Of a stretch of 15,743 nt of DNA, positions 1-6,703 are shown one piece after another. The position numbers and the translations under genes are program-made. Origin of the DNA: JANXQE01 sp035294005. Its GTDB lineage: Bacteria > Verrucomicrobiota > Verrucomicrobiia > Limisphaerales > UBA8199. Location of the stretch: the NCBI GenBank assembly GCA_035294005.1, contig DATGLT010000260.1, positions 1 to 15,743 of the forward strand. The letters run 5' to 3'. The notes under the pieces were generated by a model. The model worked only from the letters and a program-made list of their open reading frames with translations, made no database searches and was not told where the DNA came from. Every line of letters starts with the position of its first letter. Within the stretch, counting starts at the first letter, position 1.

Positions 1-161
1 CCTCGCTCAAATTCGGATTTGAAATCATGAGAGGCGCGGCTTTCCGCATTTAGTCGCGCGCCATAAACGGCTCCCCCGATGGACAAAGAACTGAAGAAAA
101 ACAACGTAAACAAAAACAGCAAGGCTGCGAAAAAGGTCGCCAATCGCTTTCGCCAAAGCAT
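1..161 (-). CDS. N-terminus of a membrane-anchored or secreted protein, partial (runs off left edge)
   Basis: An open frame starts at an ATG (complement of 159-161) and stays open to the left edge, giving 53 residues. The N-terminus has a basic cluster (MLWRKR) and then a Phe/Leu-rich hydrophobic stretch at about residues 8-28, which ends in a small-residue segment (SIGGAVYG). This is a signal anchor or an uncleaved signal. After it comes a charged, probably extracytoplasmic stretch. The gene lies 73 nt downstream of the GNAT gene on the same strand and could share its transcript. The N-terminal layout would suit a secreted peptidase or another envelope protein, but no family can be named from this fragment. 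No clear ribosome-binding site precedes the ATG; an in-frame TTG lies further upstream. Confidence 0.55.
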   Translation of the reverse strand, partial: MLWRKRLATFFAALLFLFTLFFFSSLSIGGAVYGARLNAESRASHDFKSEFER

Positions 162-234
162 AACAGTCCGTTTTCTGGCCTGAAACGCTCCCCAGGTCAA
201 GCCTTGGGCGGCCTGAGTAGACGCGAGCCGCGCG

Positions 235-996
235 CTAAGGCGCCCTGAGGGAACCCGTCAGCATGTGCGCGAATGGAACGAAACCTGCCCTCTGGAGCGT
301 CTTGCGTGAAGGCACATTGGCGGGGCTGCAGCGAGCGCACGGAATCGCTCCCAGCTTATAGGCTTCTCGCTTGAGTTCTTGAACCAGGTACGAACCGAAG
401 CCTCGTTGCCGCATGGGTTTCTCAATTTCCATATAGATGTCACCGTACGGACGGTTGTAATGGAACAGTATTCCGCCTTTGCCGACGACTGTTCCGTCAA
501 CCTCGATCACCCACTCACCCCCGCCCTGGCGCTCTTCGATCGCGGACACGACATTTTCGGGATCTGTGACAGCGCGCAACACGGCGTCGACGACTGCCAG
601 GTTCGAAGTCATTCCATCTTGAAACACAATACTCTCGCTTGCCACGTCGGTGGCATATGTGAGTGCCATGGCTGAGAACAAAGCTTCGTTCGATTGCGCC
701 TCGAAGAAGCGCGCGCCACTCGATGTCATCAGCAGTTCAAAAAAAGCAAACGCTCGATTACGATGTGCGGGCGAAATGTAATATTCCAGGATCGCATGTT
801 TTTCCTTCCATGGCCCGCCGATCGCAACCGATCCGAACCCAGCCGACACGCCGCCAATTTCGAATATGTAGGAAATCATCCACCCCGCGCGCCGGTGAAT
901 GGAATCGTGAACAATCTGGCAGTTCATTTCCTCACGAAACCGAGTTCGCAGAGGGAGGATTTCCTCTGGTGCAGCCGCTTTGCAAGTCAGGAGCAT
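235..996 (-). CDS. GNAT-family N-acetyltransferase with tandem GNAT-like halves
   Basis: This is a predicted acetyl-CoA-dependent N-acetyltransferase of 253 residues; the acceptor substrate is unknown. The C-terminal half (about 160-253) is a recognisable GNAT domain. It has the core strand pair (VIEVDGTVVGKGGI), motif A with the CoA pyrophosphate-binding pattern RxxGxG (R196 to G201, then SYLVQELKREA) and a motif-B-like N227...GF ending. The N-terminal half (about 1-128) looks like a second, degenerate GNAT unit: it has a similar strand arrangement (ISYIFEIGGVSAGFGSV) and a YYISPAHRNRA helix start, but no RxxGxG. The frame stays open further upstream to 1131. The ATG at 996 is preferred because the upstream part is Cys/Arg-rich and overlaps the divergent intergenic region. 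The family is clear and the start is less certain. Confidence 0.8.
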   Translation of the reverse strand: MLLTCKAAAPEEILPLRTRFREEMNCQIVHDSIHRRAGWMISYIFEIGGVSAGFGSVAIGGPWKEKHAILEYYISPAHRNRAFAFFELLMTSSGARFFEAQSNEALFSAMALTYATDVASESIVFQDGMTSNLAVVDAVLRAVTDPENVVSAIEERQGGGEWVIEVDGTVVGKGGILFHYNRPYGDIYMEIEKPMRQRGFGSYLVQELKREAYKLGAIPCARCSPANVPSRKTLQRAGFVPFAHMLTGSLRAP

Positions 997-1278
997 AATT
1001 GCCTGCAGGTTACCTGCGACGCATTGTGCGTCCGTTTGTCCTTGTCGTCGGGGCAACCAGTAAGCACGAATGCCGCGAATGGGAGCGTGTTGGCATGAGC
1101 GAGTGTACAAGGCCTTGCTTCCGTGGTGCAATCCCGCGGTTCTACCCGGTGTTGAGATCCTTGGGGGCCGATGCCTTCAAAAGGGGCGCGGCTTTTTCTC
1201 TTCCGCACACTCCGAGGCTGGGTTAATTTCATCTCAACCCGCGCGGCGTTCCGGCCGGGCGCCTGCGCCGCTAAAATC
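997..1278. promoter_or_regulatory. Divergent intergenic region between the GNAT gene and the GH127 gene
   Basis: This 282-nt region separates two divergently transcribed genes and must hold promoters for both. No convincing -35/-10 pair stands out. The only clear element is a 13-nt interrupted palindrome, GCAGGT-T-ACCTGC at 1005-1017, just upstream of the GNAT start codon. Several frames across this stretch are open by chance and none looks like a protein. Confidence 0.35.
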
Positions 1279-3636
1279 ATGAAAATCTGTTTTTTGTTCG
1301 TAACTTTGCCCTTGTTGCTTGTCCCCTACCCCTCCCAAGCCATCGTTATGGTACCGGACAAAGTCGTCCCCGTGATCGCCGACAAGGAGGATTTTCAAAT
1401 TCCGGACCGGACGCGGTTGCAAGGCTGGATTGGCAGCCGCATCGACGCCAACGAGGCAAACCGACTGGTGAAACTGGACCCAACCCGGCTGCTGGAAGGC
1501 TACCGCAAACGGCCCGGGCGTCAGGCCTGGGACGGCGAACACGTGGGCAAATGGCTTCACGCCGCGACCCTTGCCTGGGCGAACACCGGAGACCCGGCAC
1601 TGCGCGACAAACTGGACTACGTTAGTTCTGAACTGGTGAAATGCCAACTCGATGACGGTTACCTTGGCACTTACCTGGACAAGGACCGCTGGACCGAGTG
1701 GGATGTGTGGGCGCACAAATACAATCTCATCGGTCTGATCACCTACATGAAGTACACGGGCAACCTCGCTCCGTTGCCGGCGTGCAGGAAGATGGGGGAC
1801 CTGTTATGCAAAACATTTGGGGATGAGCCCGGCAAACGCGACATTTTGAAAGCCGGCTACCACGTGGGAATGGCCCCGACGAGCGTTCTGGAGCCGATGG
1901 TCCTCCTGTACCGATTTACGGGCGAGCCGCGCTACCTGGATTTCTGCAAATACATTCTGCGCGCGTGGGAACAGCCCAACGGTCCGAAAATTGTTTCGAC
2001 ACTGCTGTCGGTCAAACGAGTCGACAAAGTCGGCAACGGCAAAGCCTATGAGATGCTCTCATGCCTCAACGGCGCACTGGAGTATTACCGGACGACGGGC
2101 GAAGCGCAATTGCTCCAGGCGTGCCTCAACGCATGGCAAGACATCGTGAATAACAGGCTCTACATCACCGGCGCCGCCAGTTATGGCGAGCTTTTTCACG
2201 ACGACTACGATTTGCCCAACGTAAACAATGTCGGCGAGACCTGCGTCACGGTGACCTGGCTCCAGTTCAACGCTCAATTGCTTCGGCTCACGGGCCAGGC
2301 GCGGTTTGCCGAACAACTCGAACACGTCGTGCTCAACCAACTTTTTGGAGCTCAAAAATGCGACGGCTCAGCTTGGGGATATTATGTGCAAATGGAGGGA
2401 AAAAAGCCTTACAGCGCGACCCTCGACGGCCATTGCTGCCTCTCCAGCGGTCCGCGAGGGGTGGCGCTCATCCCGACCTTTGCGCTAACGACAGACAACG
2501 ACGGGTTGGTGGTTAATTTGTATGAAGCTGGCGAATCCCGGCTCGTGCTGCATGACCAAACGACTGTGAACGTAAGGTCCGAGACAACTTACCCCGGAGA
2601 TGGACGAGTCTGGATTACGGTTGACCCGTCAAAACCCTCCGGGTTCACAGTCAAACTGCGATCGCCAGCCTGGAGCGGAAGCACGAAAATCGCTGTGAAC
2701 GGCAAAACAATCAACAGCTCGTGCGCGCCGGATGGGTATGTGCATATCAAGCGTAAGTGGAAGAAAGGCGACCGCGTCGACGTGCTCTTTGACATGGAGC
2801 CAAAGGTCATTGCAGGCGATCACAAAAACCGAGGCAAAATCGCAGTGCTTTACGGACCGCTCGTACTGGCTGCCGACGCTTCGCTGGTGGAGGTTCAGGG
2901 CGCGCCGGGAGACGCGTTGCCGTTGAGAGCGATCGCCGTCGCGGGCGCAACTCCCAGCGACCTGCGATTTAAGGCCGAGCCCGCCACGGGCAGCGTAAAG
3001 ACCTGGCCGGGGGCCCAGGTGTTTCGAATCAACGCAGTCACCCGTTCCCCGGCGGGGTCCGCGCCAGCGGGAACGCCCGCAATCCTGCGTCTGATTCCGT
3101 TCGCGGATGCCGGAGGCACTGGAAGCGATTACAAAGTCTGGTTGCCCTTACGAAATCATGGAGCAGACGGCAACGTGCTGCTGGAGGGCAAAGAAGCGCG
3201 TTCTCGTCCCGGAAATCTGCCAGGGTCGATCAACGATGACGACCTGCAATCGGTCGTGGTTACGTTCGACGGCAAGCCCGCTGCCCAGGACTGGTTTGAA
3301 GTCACGCTCGATCAGCCGGCAGAGCTCCGCAGAATCGTTTTCGCCCATGGCCGAACTTTTCATGATGGCGGCTGGTTCGACTGCAGCGAAGGCAAGCCCC
3401 GCGTTCAACTCCGATCTCAGCCTGGCGGAGAGTGGGAGACCGCAGGCACCCTTGAATCCTATCCGTCGACGACTGCGACCAGTTCCGCGGGGTTGCACTC
3501 AGGCCAGACATTCTCATGCACACTTGAGCATCCGGTCAGGGCAACCGCAGTTCGCATCATTGGCAAACCGGCCTGTGGTGACAATCCCGGCCAGGCATTT
3601 GCCTCGTGCGCGGAGTTGCAGGGATTTGCCCGTTGA
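1279..3636 (+). CDS. Secreted GH127-type (DUF1680) glycosidase, beta-L-arabinofuranosidase-like, with C-terminal discoidin-like domain
   Basis: This is a 785-residue predicted exo-glycosidase exported across the inner membrane. Residues 1-22 form a signal peptide (MKICFLFVTL, cleavage near PSQA-I), which is why the ATG at 1279 is chosen over the longer frame from 1171. The (alpha/alpha)6-barrel part (about 45-430) has the family's DGYLGTY and YEMLSC-like segments. All residues known from HypBA1 are present: acid/base E304 in GELF, then E320-T-C322 in the GETC motif, and the C386-C387 pair. In HypBA1 the Glu and three Cys bind zinc, and the first Cys of the pair is the nucleophile. The E304 to E320 spacing of 16 matches HypBA1. 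A beta-sandwich region follows, then a F5/8 type C (discoidin)-like module at about 650-785 that may bind carbohydrate. The fold and mechanism class are well supported. Arabinofuranose specificity is inferred, because related families act on other sugars. Confidence 0.88.
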   Translation: MKICFLFVTLPLLLVPYPSQAIVMVPDKVVPVIADKEDFQIPDRTRLQGWIGSRIDANEANRLVKLDPTRLLEGYRKRPGRQAWDGEHVGKWLHAATLAWANTGDPALRDKLDYVSSELVKCQLDDGYLGTYLDKDRWTEWDVWAHKYNLIGLITYMKYTGNLAPLPACRKMGDLLCKTFGDEPGKRDILKAGYHVGMAPTSVLEPMVLLYRFTGEPRYLDFCKYILRAWEQPNGPKIVSTLLSVKRVDKVGNGKAYEMLSCLNGALEYYRTTGEAQLLQACLNAWQDIVNNRLYITGAASYGELFHDDYDLPNVNNVGETCVTVTWLQFNAQLLRLTGQARFAEQLEHVVLNQLFGAQKCDGSAWGYYVQMEGKKPYSATLDGHCCLSSGPRGVALIPTFALTTDNDGLVVNLYEAGESRLVLHDQTTVNVRSETTYPGDGRVWITVDPSKPSGFTVKLRSPAWSGSTKIAVNGKTINSSCAPDGYVHIKRKWKKGDRVDVLFDMEPKVIAGDHKNRGKIAVLYGPLVLAADASLVEVQGAPGDALPLRAIAVAGATPSDLRFKAEPATGSVKTWPGAQVFRINAVTRSPAGSAPAGTPAILRLIPFADAGGTGSDYKVWLPLRNHGADGNVLLEGKEARSRPGNLPGSINDDDLQSVVVTFDGKPAAQDWFEVTLDQPAELRRIVFAHGRTFHDGGWFDCSEGKPRVQLRSQPGGEWETAGTLESYPSTTATSSAGLHSGQTFSCTLEHPVRATAVRIIGKPACGDNPGQAFASCAELQGFAR

Positions 3637-3716
3637 GCACCTCGAGCTTCAGCAACCAGCAAGCCGTGGAGGGAGCTCCTGCGCAACCGGCGGGCGTTTG
3701 GACCACTGCATTCCCA

Positions 3717-4433
3717 ATGAGTTCCTATGACGTCGACTTTCGCAAGCAAGCGACTCCAATCTCCATCTTCCGCATCTTTCTTGAGGCCGCATGGAACCAC
3801 GCCGAACAACTTGGATTTGGCTTCGGTGCCCTCGCCGCCCAGGAGAAGCTATGGGTCCTGGCTCGGATTTCGATCGAAATAAGCATGTATCCGCGTTGGG
3901 GAGATAAGGTCAGCCTTTCGACCTGGCCGCGGGGGACGTCCGGACTTTTCGCTTTGCGCGACTTTGAGATTGTGGACCAGGAGAACCGAATGCTGGTGGC
4001 CGGAACCAGTGGCTGGCTCATATTGGATGCTAAAAGCCACCGGCCGCAGCGACCCGACAAAATGAATCTGCCTGGAATGTCTGGTGAAGCTCGAACCGCT
4101 CTGGGACGGGATCCGCAGAAGTTGCCGCGGCCAGAGAGGCTTGAGGCGCCAAAATCCAGTGCGGTAGCCAGTTATTGCGACATCGATGTCAATGACCACG
4201 TCAATAGCGTCACGTATGTTGGATGGCTGCTCGATTCCTATTCCGCCGAGTTTCACCATTCGCATTCGCTGCGAAGCATTGAGGTGAATTACATTGGAGA
4301 AACGCGGTGGGGCGATGCGGTTTCAATTGTCACGCAGCCCGCGAGCAGTCTCCAGTTCGCGCATTGGATTGTTCGCACCGACCAATCCGAAGTTTGCCGC
4401 GCCGTGTTTCATTGGATCCCACAGCAGGATTAA
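3717..4433 (+). CDS. Acyl-ACP thioesterase (FatA/FatB-like, double hotdog)
   Basis: This cytoplasmic enzyme of 238 residues is predicted to hydrolyse acyl-ACP, or possibly acyl-CoA, releasing free fatty acid. Two hotdog repeats are apparent. The first (about 1-120) includes a WPRGTSGLFALRDFEI segment resembling the conserved FatA strand. The second (about 145-238) carries the family signature D157-V-N159-D-H161-V-N163-S-V-T-Y, matching the DxNxHVNNxKY motif that holds the catalytic Asp, Asn and His of plant enzymes. The downstream Glu is present as E195, but the adjacent plant Cys is Thr196. The ATG at 3717 is chosen; the frame is open back to a GTG at 3606 inside the GH127 gene, but the extra residues do not look conserved. 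It lies 80 nt after the glycosidase and 29 nt before the Nudix gene, so it is probably co-transcribed with at least the latter. Confidence 0.85.
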   Translation: MSSYDVDFRKQATPISIFRIFLEAAWNHAEQLGFGFGALAAQEKLWVLARISIEISMYPRWGDKVSLSTWPRGTSGLFALRDFEIVDQENRMLVAGTSGWLILDAKSHRPQRPDKMNLPGMSGEARTALGRDPQKLPRPERLEAPKSSAVASYCDIDVNDHVNSVTYVGWLLDSYSAEFHHSHSLRSIEVNYIGETRWGDAVSIVTQPASSLQFAHWIVRTDQSEVCRAVFHWIPQQD

Positions 4434-4462
4434 GGATTTTTTTCCGAACATTTACCAAGAGA

Positions 4463-4966
4463 ATGATGCCCAAGTTCCACAATTCCGAATCCGGCGCAGA
4501 ACCAAAACCTGGCGACTGGCTTTCCCCCGAGGAGTTCGCGCGAGTCATACGTTTAACGCCGCTGGTCGCAATTGACCTGGTGGTTCGATCCCCGGAAGGC
4601 CGGATCCTCGTTGGCAAACGCCTGAACGAGCCCGCCAAAGGGTACTTCTTCGTTCCTGGCAGCCGCATCTCAAAGAACGAGACGCGGGGCAATGCATTCA
4701 GGCGCGTTAGCCGTGAAGAACTCGGTGTCGAGGCCGATCTTAGGAATGCCAGGCTGCTCGGGGCCTACGACCATATCTATCCTACCAATCGGTTTGGGTT
4801 GCCGGGCTTCGGCACACACTACGTCACATTAGCTTACGAACTGGAGATGAATCTTGACCCAGGTAAACTCCCGACGGACCAGCACGGAGAATATCTTTGG
4901 TTGATCCCAGAGGAACTGCTGGAATCCACGGTCGTCCACGACAATACCAAGGCGTACTTTCGTTAA
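4463..4966 (+). CDS. gmm: GDP-mannose mannosyl hydrolase (Nudix superfamily)
   Basis: This 167-residue protein resembles E. coli GDP-mannose mannosyl hydrolase (Gmm/WcaH) along its length. Shared landmarks are TPLVAIDLVV, the GKRLNEPAKGYFFVPG block, GTHYVTLAYE, D-Q-H141 and a VHDNTKAYF ending. That enzyme hydrolyses GDP-mannose or GDP-glucose to GDP and the sugar, by attack at the sugar carbon rather than at phosphorus. The Nudix box (about 67-88) is altered as in that subfamily: the Glu after R81 is Val82. In addition, the usual box Gly is Ser67, while E73, E85, E86 and G88 are kept. There is no capsule or GDP-sugar operon nearby, so the physiological role is unclear. Two adjacent ATGs (4463 and 4466) are possible starts. 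The gene lies 29 nt after the thioesterase stop. Confidence 0.82.
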   Translation: MMPKFHNSESGAEPKPGDWLSPEEFARVIRLTPLVAIDLVVRSPEGRILVGKRLNEPAKGYFFVPGSRISKNETRGNAFRRVSREELGVEADLRNARLLGAYDHIYPTNRFGLPGFGTHYVTLAYELEMNLDPGKLPTDQHGEYLWLIPEELLESTVVHDNTKAYFR

Positions 4967-4974
4967 GCCGGTTG

Positions 4975-5000
4975 GCTTGGGCAGCCCACAGCAGGTTTTT
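4975..5000 (+). terminator. Possible intrinsic terminator after the Nudix gene
   Basis: Just after the stop codon, GCT-TGG pairs with CCA-(bulged C)-AGC around a short loop, and TTTTT follows after three bases. A second small stem, AAGCC-GGTT-GGCTT, overlaps the stop codon at 4965-4978. The position between convergent genes fits termination, but the stem is short and interrupted. Confidence 0.35.
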
Positions 5001-5030
5001 GATGAGGGAGCGAGCCGCCGGTTGGCTGCG

Positions 5031-5615
5031 CTACCAGGAAGATGAAGCCCGGGCCGCGGGACCGTCCGGAGAAGCAAGCCAGGGGCGAGCCGCGTCCCAA
5101 CCGCGTCTTGATTGAGCTGCGGTTCGTGGCATGGAATGCCCTCCCGCACGTGAAACCCACAACCGCTCGATAGTCTTGACCAGGTCGACCAGGGCGTTAA
5201 ATCCCAATGGCTTGACGAGGTAGGAGTCCGCCCCGACAGCGTAGGCCTGCTGGATATCGTCCTTGAGTTCGGAGCCGGAGAGAACCACAACTGGCAGCCT
5301 GGCGGATTCGGGCTGTTGTCGGATCCACTTGAGGACGTCAAAACCGGTTGCTCTGGGCATCTTAAGGTCCAAAAGGACCAAAGCGGGCACCGGGTAGAGG
5401 CTGCGGTTTGAGTAAATCCCCAGGCCGCTCAGGTAAGCCACGGCCTGGTCACCATCGCAGACGTTGTGGATGGAAAAGCAAGCCCTGGCGCGTCGCGCCG
5501 CGGCTTGGAACAGTTCCGAGTCGTTGGGATCGTCATCGATGTGCAACACCGTGGGCGTCGCCGAGACTGAATTGGCCGCTAAAGATCGACTATTATTTTT
5601 TGCGGGCTTCTTCAT
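5031..5615 (-). CDS. Single-domain response regulator (Rcp1/CheY-like receiver)
   Basis: This is a 194-residue receiver protein with no output domain. It is expected to be phosphorylated by a histidine kinase and to act through protein contacts. The receiver spans about residues 20-153. The acidic pocket is at D27-D29 (HIDDDPND), the phospho-acceptor is D83 in LLDLKMP, the switch position is Ser113 (VVVLSGS) where its neighbour has Thr, and K135 lies in YLVKP. The YLSGLG...YP stretch before D83 is typical of Rcp1-type receivers found beside phytochrome-like kinases. A 41-residue Arg/Ala/Ser-rich tail after the receiver looks disordered. The start is uncertain: ATG 5615 is preferred because of its MKKPAKN opening, while ATG 5666 is in frame with GGAAGG placed very close. 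It is a paralogue of the 5917-6399 gene, lying about 300 nt downstream of it on the same strand. Confidence 0.85.
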   Translation of the reverse strand: MKKPAKNNSRSLAANSVSATPTVLHIDDDPNDSELFQAAARRARACFSIHNVCDGDQAVAYLSGLGIYSNRSLYPVPALVLLDLKMPRATGFDVLKWIRQQPESARLPVVVLSGSELKDDIQQAYAVGADSYLVKPLGFNALVDLVKTIERLWVSRAGGHSMPRTAAQSRRGWDAARPWLASPDGPAARASSSW

Positions 5616-5916
5616 ACGTACGTAAGAGCCGTCACGAGTTTCGGCTGGCGAGCCATCGCCGGTCATAGCCTTCCGTAATAACCGGATCGGAAACGCGAGT
5701 CAAAAGAAAGTTTAAGAAAAACTCAGGTGCGACCCGCTTGGCGACCATCCGCGGTGGTTTTCCTCGCGGCGGCCCCGATATTTCAATCATGACCCAGCAA
5801 ACGGGCGACCTGGTCGCCAGACCCACGGCTACTGGCTGCGAACCCTGCGCGTTCGGGATCAGGCAACGATCACAGACTGATCCGGGCACCCACCTGACAT
5901 GAGCCCTCCGGGACAC
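5616..5916. other. Intergenic region between the two single-domain receivers
   Basis: About 300 nt with no convincing gene. An open frame on the minus strand (5632-5916) has Arg/Pro-rich translation with no recognisable fold. The region contains a 15-nt palindrome GGCGACC-T-GGTCGCC at 5804-5818, which could be an operator or simply GC-rich symmetry. A promoter for the downstream receiver probably lies here but could not be pinpointed. Confidence 0.3.
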
Positions 5917-6399
5917 CTAAAGGATGGTTGTCTCCGCAAGCGGCGGCTTCAAAGATGCTCCGGGGGTCGGGAAACGATTGATTTCTGACCAATACGCTTC
6001 GAAGCGTTGAATCATATTTACCATCGCGCTGAATTCGACCGGCTTGACCAGGTACGAATTTGCGCCGAGTTCGTAAGCTCGATCGACGTCGGCCTGGAGA
6101 TTGGAGGATGTCAGAACGACCACGAGGAGCCGTTTAAAATCCGGTTGCGAACGGAGCCATTTCAAAACTGCAAACCCATCTGAGCCGGGCATTTTCAGAT
6201 CGAGCAGCAGCAAAAAAGGCAGGGGGTAACGGCCGCGATCCCCGTATTGGCCTATTCCTTGCAAATAGTTGATTGCCTCCTCTCCATCGCGGACACATTT
6301 CAACGCTTCACCGAGACTGGCCTTTTGGAAGGCCCTCTTGATGAGCAGTGTGTCGTTGGGATCATCTTCGGCGAGAAGGATGAATTGATCTTTTACCAT
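5917..6399 (-). CDS. Single-domain response regulator (Rcp1/CheY-like receiver)
   Basis: This 160-residue protein is almost entirely a receiver domain (about 5-135). All phosphotransfer residues are intact: E11-D12-D13 for Mg2+, D67 in LLDLKMPG as the phospho-acceptor, T97 in VVVLTSS and K119 in YLVKP. The LQGIGQYGDRGRYPLP insertion before D67 is characteristic of Rcp1-type response regulators, which partner with bacteriophytochrome or PAS-rich hybrid kinases. There is no DNA-binding domain, so the output must be by protein interaction or phosphorelay. The start is the ATG at 6399; there is no good Shine-Dalgarno sequence, and that position is instead filled by a perfect 14-bp palindrome. No kinase gene lies within the window. 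Confidence 0.92.
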   Translation of the reverse strand: MVKDQFILLAEDDPNDTLLIKRAFQKASLGEALKCVRDGEEAINYLQGIGQYGDRGRYPLPFLLLLDLKMPGSDGFAVLKWLRSQPDFKRLLVVVLTSSNLQADVDRAYELGANSYLVKPVEFSAMVNMIQRFEAYWSEINRFPTPGASLKPPLAETTIL

Positions 6400-6703
6400 T
6401 GGAAATTTGGCGCCAAATCGCGTCCAAACAAATTACAGAATAGCCAGTTCCCGTTAGTTGGCAAGTAGGGGGAAAACGATCAAAAACAGCTCGCCCAACC
6501 CTGGGCAAAAAAAATTTTGAATCGCAGACAGCTCTCCAGCGTGCCGAGATCACTTCGAATCTCCACCTGACAGATCACCCGCGCTGGCTTCCCGAATGCG
6601 CGGCGGACCGGCCGTGAGAAAGCGGGTTTCACCCCATTTGCTTCGCGTATAGCGCGCTGCACACTCACGTCATAATAAAATTCAGAATTCACAAGTTTTT
6701 CAT
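6400..6703. promoter_or_regulatory. Divergent intergenic region between two response regulator genes
   Basis: About 300 nt between the divergent receiver (5917-6399) and the NarL-type regulator (6704-7384). It holds the 14-bp palindrome at 6405-6418, a small GCCCA-ACCC-TGGGC hairpin at 6493-6506, and immediately after it an A8T4 tract at 6507-6518 that would be intrinsically bent. A CATAAT at 6671-6676 could be a -10 box for the plus-strand gene, but no good -35 is seen. The 76-codon minus-strand frame crossing the region has no recognisable protein character. Confidence 0.4.
6405..6418. repeat. Perfect 14-bp palindrome ATTTGGCGCCAAAT upstream of the receiver gene
   Basis: The two halves ATTTGGC and GCCAAAT are exact reverse complements. 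It lies 5 bp upstream of the start codon of the 5917-6399 receiver gene, where a ribosome-binding site would be expected. It could be a dimeric-regulator operator. No regulator can be assigned from the sequence. Confidence 0.45.

Noticed and set aside
694..1098. Plus-strand frames opposite the GNAT gene
   Set aside because: They are antisense to a clearly recognisable acetyltransferase and rich in Cys, Arg and Ser, as expected for shadows.
1171..1278. Upstream start for the GH127 gene
   Set aside because: The added 36 residues are Arg-rich and would bury a good signal peptide that begins at the ATG at 1279.
5632..5916. 94-codon minus-strand frame between the two receivers
   Set aside because: Arg/Pro/Val-rich translation with no recognisable motif; it also overlaps the alternative start region of the downstream receiver.
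6493..6518. Hairpin plus A/T tract as an intrinsic terminator
   Set aside because: The run after the stem is A on the plus strand, and on the minus strand the T-run precedes the stem, so neither orientation is correct.
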